Origin: Deltaproteobacteria bacterium
GTDB lineage: Bacteria; Desulfobacterota; Desulfuromonadia; Geobacterales; Pseudopelobacteraceae
Direction of reading: 5' to 3'
Length of the DNA stretch: 15,230 nucleotides
Assembly (NCBI GenBank): GCA_016219145.1
Contig: JACRCG010000309.1
Coordinates: 1 to 15,230, forward strand
Shown here: positions 14,353 through 15,230 of the stretch, piece by piece
How the letters are laid out: every line of letters starts with the position of its first letter
Numbering within the stretch: the stretch's first letter is position 1
Position numbers and translations under genes: made by a program
The notes under the pieces: generated by a model
What the model was told of the DNA's origin: nothing
Databases searched by the model: none
What the model saw: the letters and a program-made list of their open reading frames with translations, nothing else

Positions 14353-14678
14353 AGCGGCTTCCCTCTGCGACGGGGACGGCGCCTGTTCAACAGTAGCCGC
14401 TGCTGCATCTCTTCTTCGTAAAATGAGATTGTTTTCTCCAGCAGAGCTGAGAGTTCTGTCAGCAGAGGATAGAGCGGGTTGAAGGTGTACAGGCGGGTTC
14501 GTCCGGCTGTGCGACTCGCGAGGACGCCGCCTGCTTCAAGCTTGTCCAGCTGTTTTTGGATCGGTGCCAGAGAACTGCTGTAGAAGGTCGCTATTTCCCG
14601 GGCATACCCCTCTCCTCTGGCATTCAGGAAGGTAAGGACACGTTCGCAGTTGAGGGAACCGACAATTGCTTCAATCAT
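14349..14678 (-). CDS. Winged-helix regulator, putative antitoxin
   Basis: A 109-residue DNA-binding protein. The winged helix covers about 8-70 (LTFLNARGEGYAREIATFYS, IQKQLDKLEAGGVLASRTAG, RTRLYTFNP). A helical segment follows, then a very basic tail (LLNRRRPRRRGKPL). It resembles ArsR-like or transcriptional-repressor wHTH proteins that precede DUF6036-type nucleotidyltransferases. ATG 14678 has only a weak ribosome site. A near-consensus promoter and a perfect palindrome in the leader (14706-14721) point to autorepression. Its stop overlaps the GTG of the nucleotidyltransferase. Confidence 0.75.
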   Translation of the reverse strand: MIEAIVGSLNCERVLTFLNARGEGYAREIATFYSSSLAPIQKQLDKLEAGGVLASRTAGRTRLYTFNPLYPLLTELSALLEKTISFYEEEMQQRLLLNRRRPRRRGKPL

Positions 14679-14705
14679 GGTTTTTCGATCCGTAATACCT
14701 TAATG

Positions 14706-14721
14706 TAGGTCACATGACCTA
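14706..14721 (-). promoter_or_regulatory. Palindromic operator of the wHTH-nucleotidyltransferase pair
   Basis: TAGGTCA and TGACCTA form a perfect 7-bp inverted repeat with a two-base centre. A related half-site TAAGTCA lies at 14727-14733, 21 bp (two helical turns) from the first half-site and next to the -10 box. The position just after the expected transcription start suits repression by the wHTH protein encoded 28 bp downstream. Confidence 0.6.
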
Positions 14722-14732
14722 TATTGTAAGTC

Positions 14733-14759
14733 ATTATATCAGCGAGCAGCGATTGTCAA
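14733..14759 (-). promoter_or_regulatory. Promoter with perfect hexamers but 15-bp spacer
   Basis: On the minus strand, perfect TTGACA (14754-14759) and perfect TATAAT (14733-14738) are separated by only 15 bp. This lies 55-81 bp upstream of the winged-helix gene. A short spacer with ideal boxes resembles promoters that need DNA twisting by a regulator, as with MerR-type control in reverse, but no such regulator is visible; the half-site TAAGTCA touches the -10 box. Confidence 0.6.
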
Positions 14760-14822
14760 GGGCAGAAATTGCGCAGGTAGGTGACGGAGGAGGTGTTGGT
14801 CGTCGGGGTGATCGATGCACGA

Positions 14823-14851
14823 GCGAATGTCAATAAGTCAAGCCTGACCCC
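14823..14851. repeat. 29-bp dispersed direct repeat, copy 2
   Basis: It matches copy 1 at 9906-9934 except at two positions (G for A at the third base, A for G at the eleventh). On the minus strand it terminates the DUF1016 fragment with the residues GSGLTY, exactly as copy 1 does for the RhuM fragment. Confidence 0.8.
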
Positions 14852-15230
14852 AGCGCAGGTACTGTCTGCAAGATTTCTGAATTTGTACCAAAAGTTCCGG
14901 AAGATTCGCCAGTCAGTGCCTGACTAAACTCCTTCCAAACAAGATTGTACTCCAAAGATTGCGCAGGCAGTGCCTGCGCAATCTCTTTGTATGAATCGTA
15001 GAAGCGGCGATACTGTTCAAGTGAACGCTTGGAATATCCCCGTCCCAGTTGTGCAGCAGTAAGTTCCTTGGAAAGCCGCTCTATCAGGCGTTTCCCGTAT
15101 AATTCAGCGCGGTTGGCATTACCCTGTTCAAACTCTACAATGTAGTAGCCGAACAGCCAGTTTCTAATCACCAGAGCAATATCCACGGATCGCCCGGCTC
15201 GTTTTTGCAACTCCAGGTGAGTACCATGAA
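14830..15230 (-). pseudogene. DUF1016 (YhcG-like) N-terminal fragment, runs off the right edge
   Basis: The frame is open to the right edge of the window, so the true start lies outside; the TTG at 15210 is not a likely start. The text LQKRAGRSVDIALVIRNWLF, then GYYIVEFEQGNANRAELYGK and RLIERLSKELTAAQLGRGYS, is the DUF1016 N-terminal domain. This domain precedes a PDDEXK nuclease domain in full proteins of about 340-390 residues, often found near type I restriction and other defence genes. Similarity fades at TGESSGTFGTNSE, and the frame stops in the 29-bp repeat, so the rest of the N-terminal domain and the whole nuclease domain are missing. A perfect 29-bp palindrome lies inside the gene at 14956-14984. 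Presumably non-functional. Confidence 0.78.
14956..14984. repeat. Perfect palindrome with 14-bp arms inside the DUF1016 fragment
   Basis: The arms AGATTGCGCAGGCA and TGCCTGCGCAATCT are exact reverse complements separated by one base. Beyond the arms the flanks also pair (CAAAG and CTTTG) with a two-base offset. The segment encodes EIAQALPAQSL in frame. ATTGCGCAGG recurs at 14768-14777. Confidence 0.85.

Overview
The window looks like a chromosomal segment of a strictly anaerobic Desulfuromonadota bacterium, most probably of the Geobacter/Pelobacter/Trichlorobacter group. This rests on a large multiheme c-type cytochrome, an NrfJ-like lipoprotein, UbiE/MenG quinone methylation, a CdaA-YbbR fusion and moderately GC-rich codon use. 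Species-level identity cannot be read from the sequence.

Core half (1-9 kb). The left edge carries the 3' part of an octaheme cytochrome of the tetrathionate-reductase (OTR) family, followed by a small lipoprotein with an NrfJ-like core and a strong terminator. Converging on that terminator is a minus-strand group: a diadenylate cyclase fused to YbbR domains (cdaA-cdaR type), a secreted LysM/NlpC-P60 peptidoglycan hydrolase with its own promoter and terminator, and a B12-binding radical SAM protein with a C-terminal TPR-like tail. On the plus strand, divergent from the cyclase, is ubiE/menG. It converges on a stand-alone FabH-type ketoacyl synthase III. Next, on the minus strand, come a SuhB-type inositol monophosphatase and an overlapping small membrane protein.

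Accessory half (9-15.2 kb). Everything is on the minus strand and looks like a defence/toxin-antitoxin island with several broken genes. In coordinate order it holds a FitA/VapB-VapC pair with a palindromic operator, a decayed RhuM-like gene, an AbiEi-AbiEii type pair, and a promoter region with interleaved inverted repeats. These are followed by a small unknown ORF, an AlbA_2/GHKL-ATPase/wHTH protein with an in-frame 12-bp tandem repeat, an N-terminal scrap of an HNH endonuclease, and a second wHTH-nucleotidyltransferase pair with its own palindromic operator. The window ends in a 3'-truncated DUF1016 (YhcG-like) gene that runs off the right edge. Two copies of a 29-bp direct repeat (27/29 identical) lie 4.9 kb apart. 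Each forms the truncated 3' end of a broken gene (rhuM and DUF1016), so both remnants end in the same residues, GSGLTY.

How the parts fit. The left half is ordinary housekeeping: respiration, c-di-AMP and cell wall, menaquinone and lipid metabolism. The right half is a mosaic of small modules, each with a DNA-binding partner and an effector. The most novel-looking candidate is the wHTH + DUF6036-like nucleotidyltransferase pair (14349-14678 and 13807-14352). It copies the logic of AbiE with unrelated proteins and is followed directly by an HNH remnant and the AlbA_2 ATPase.
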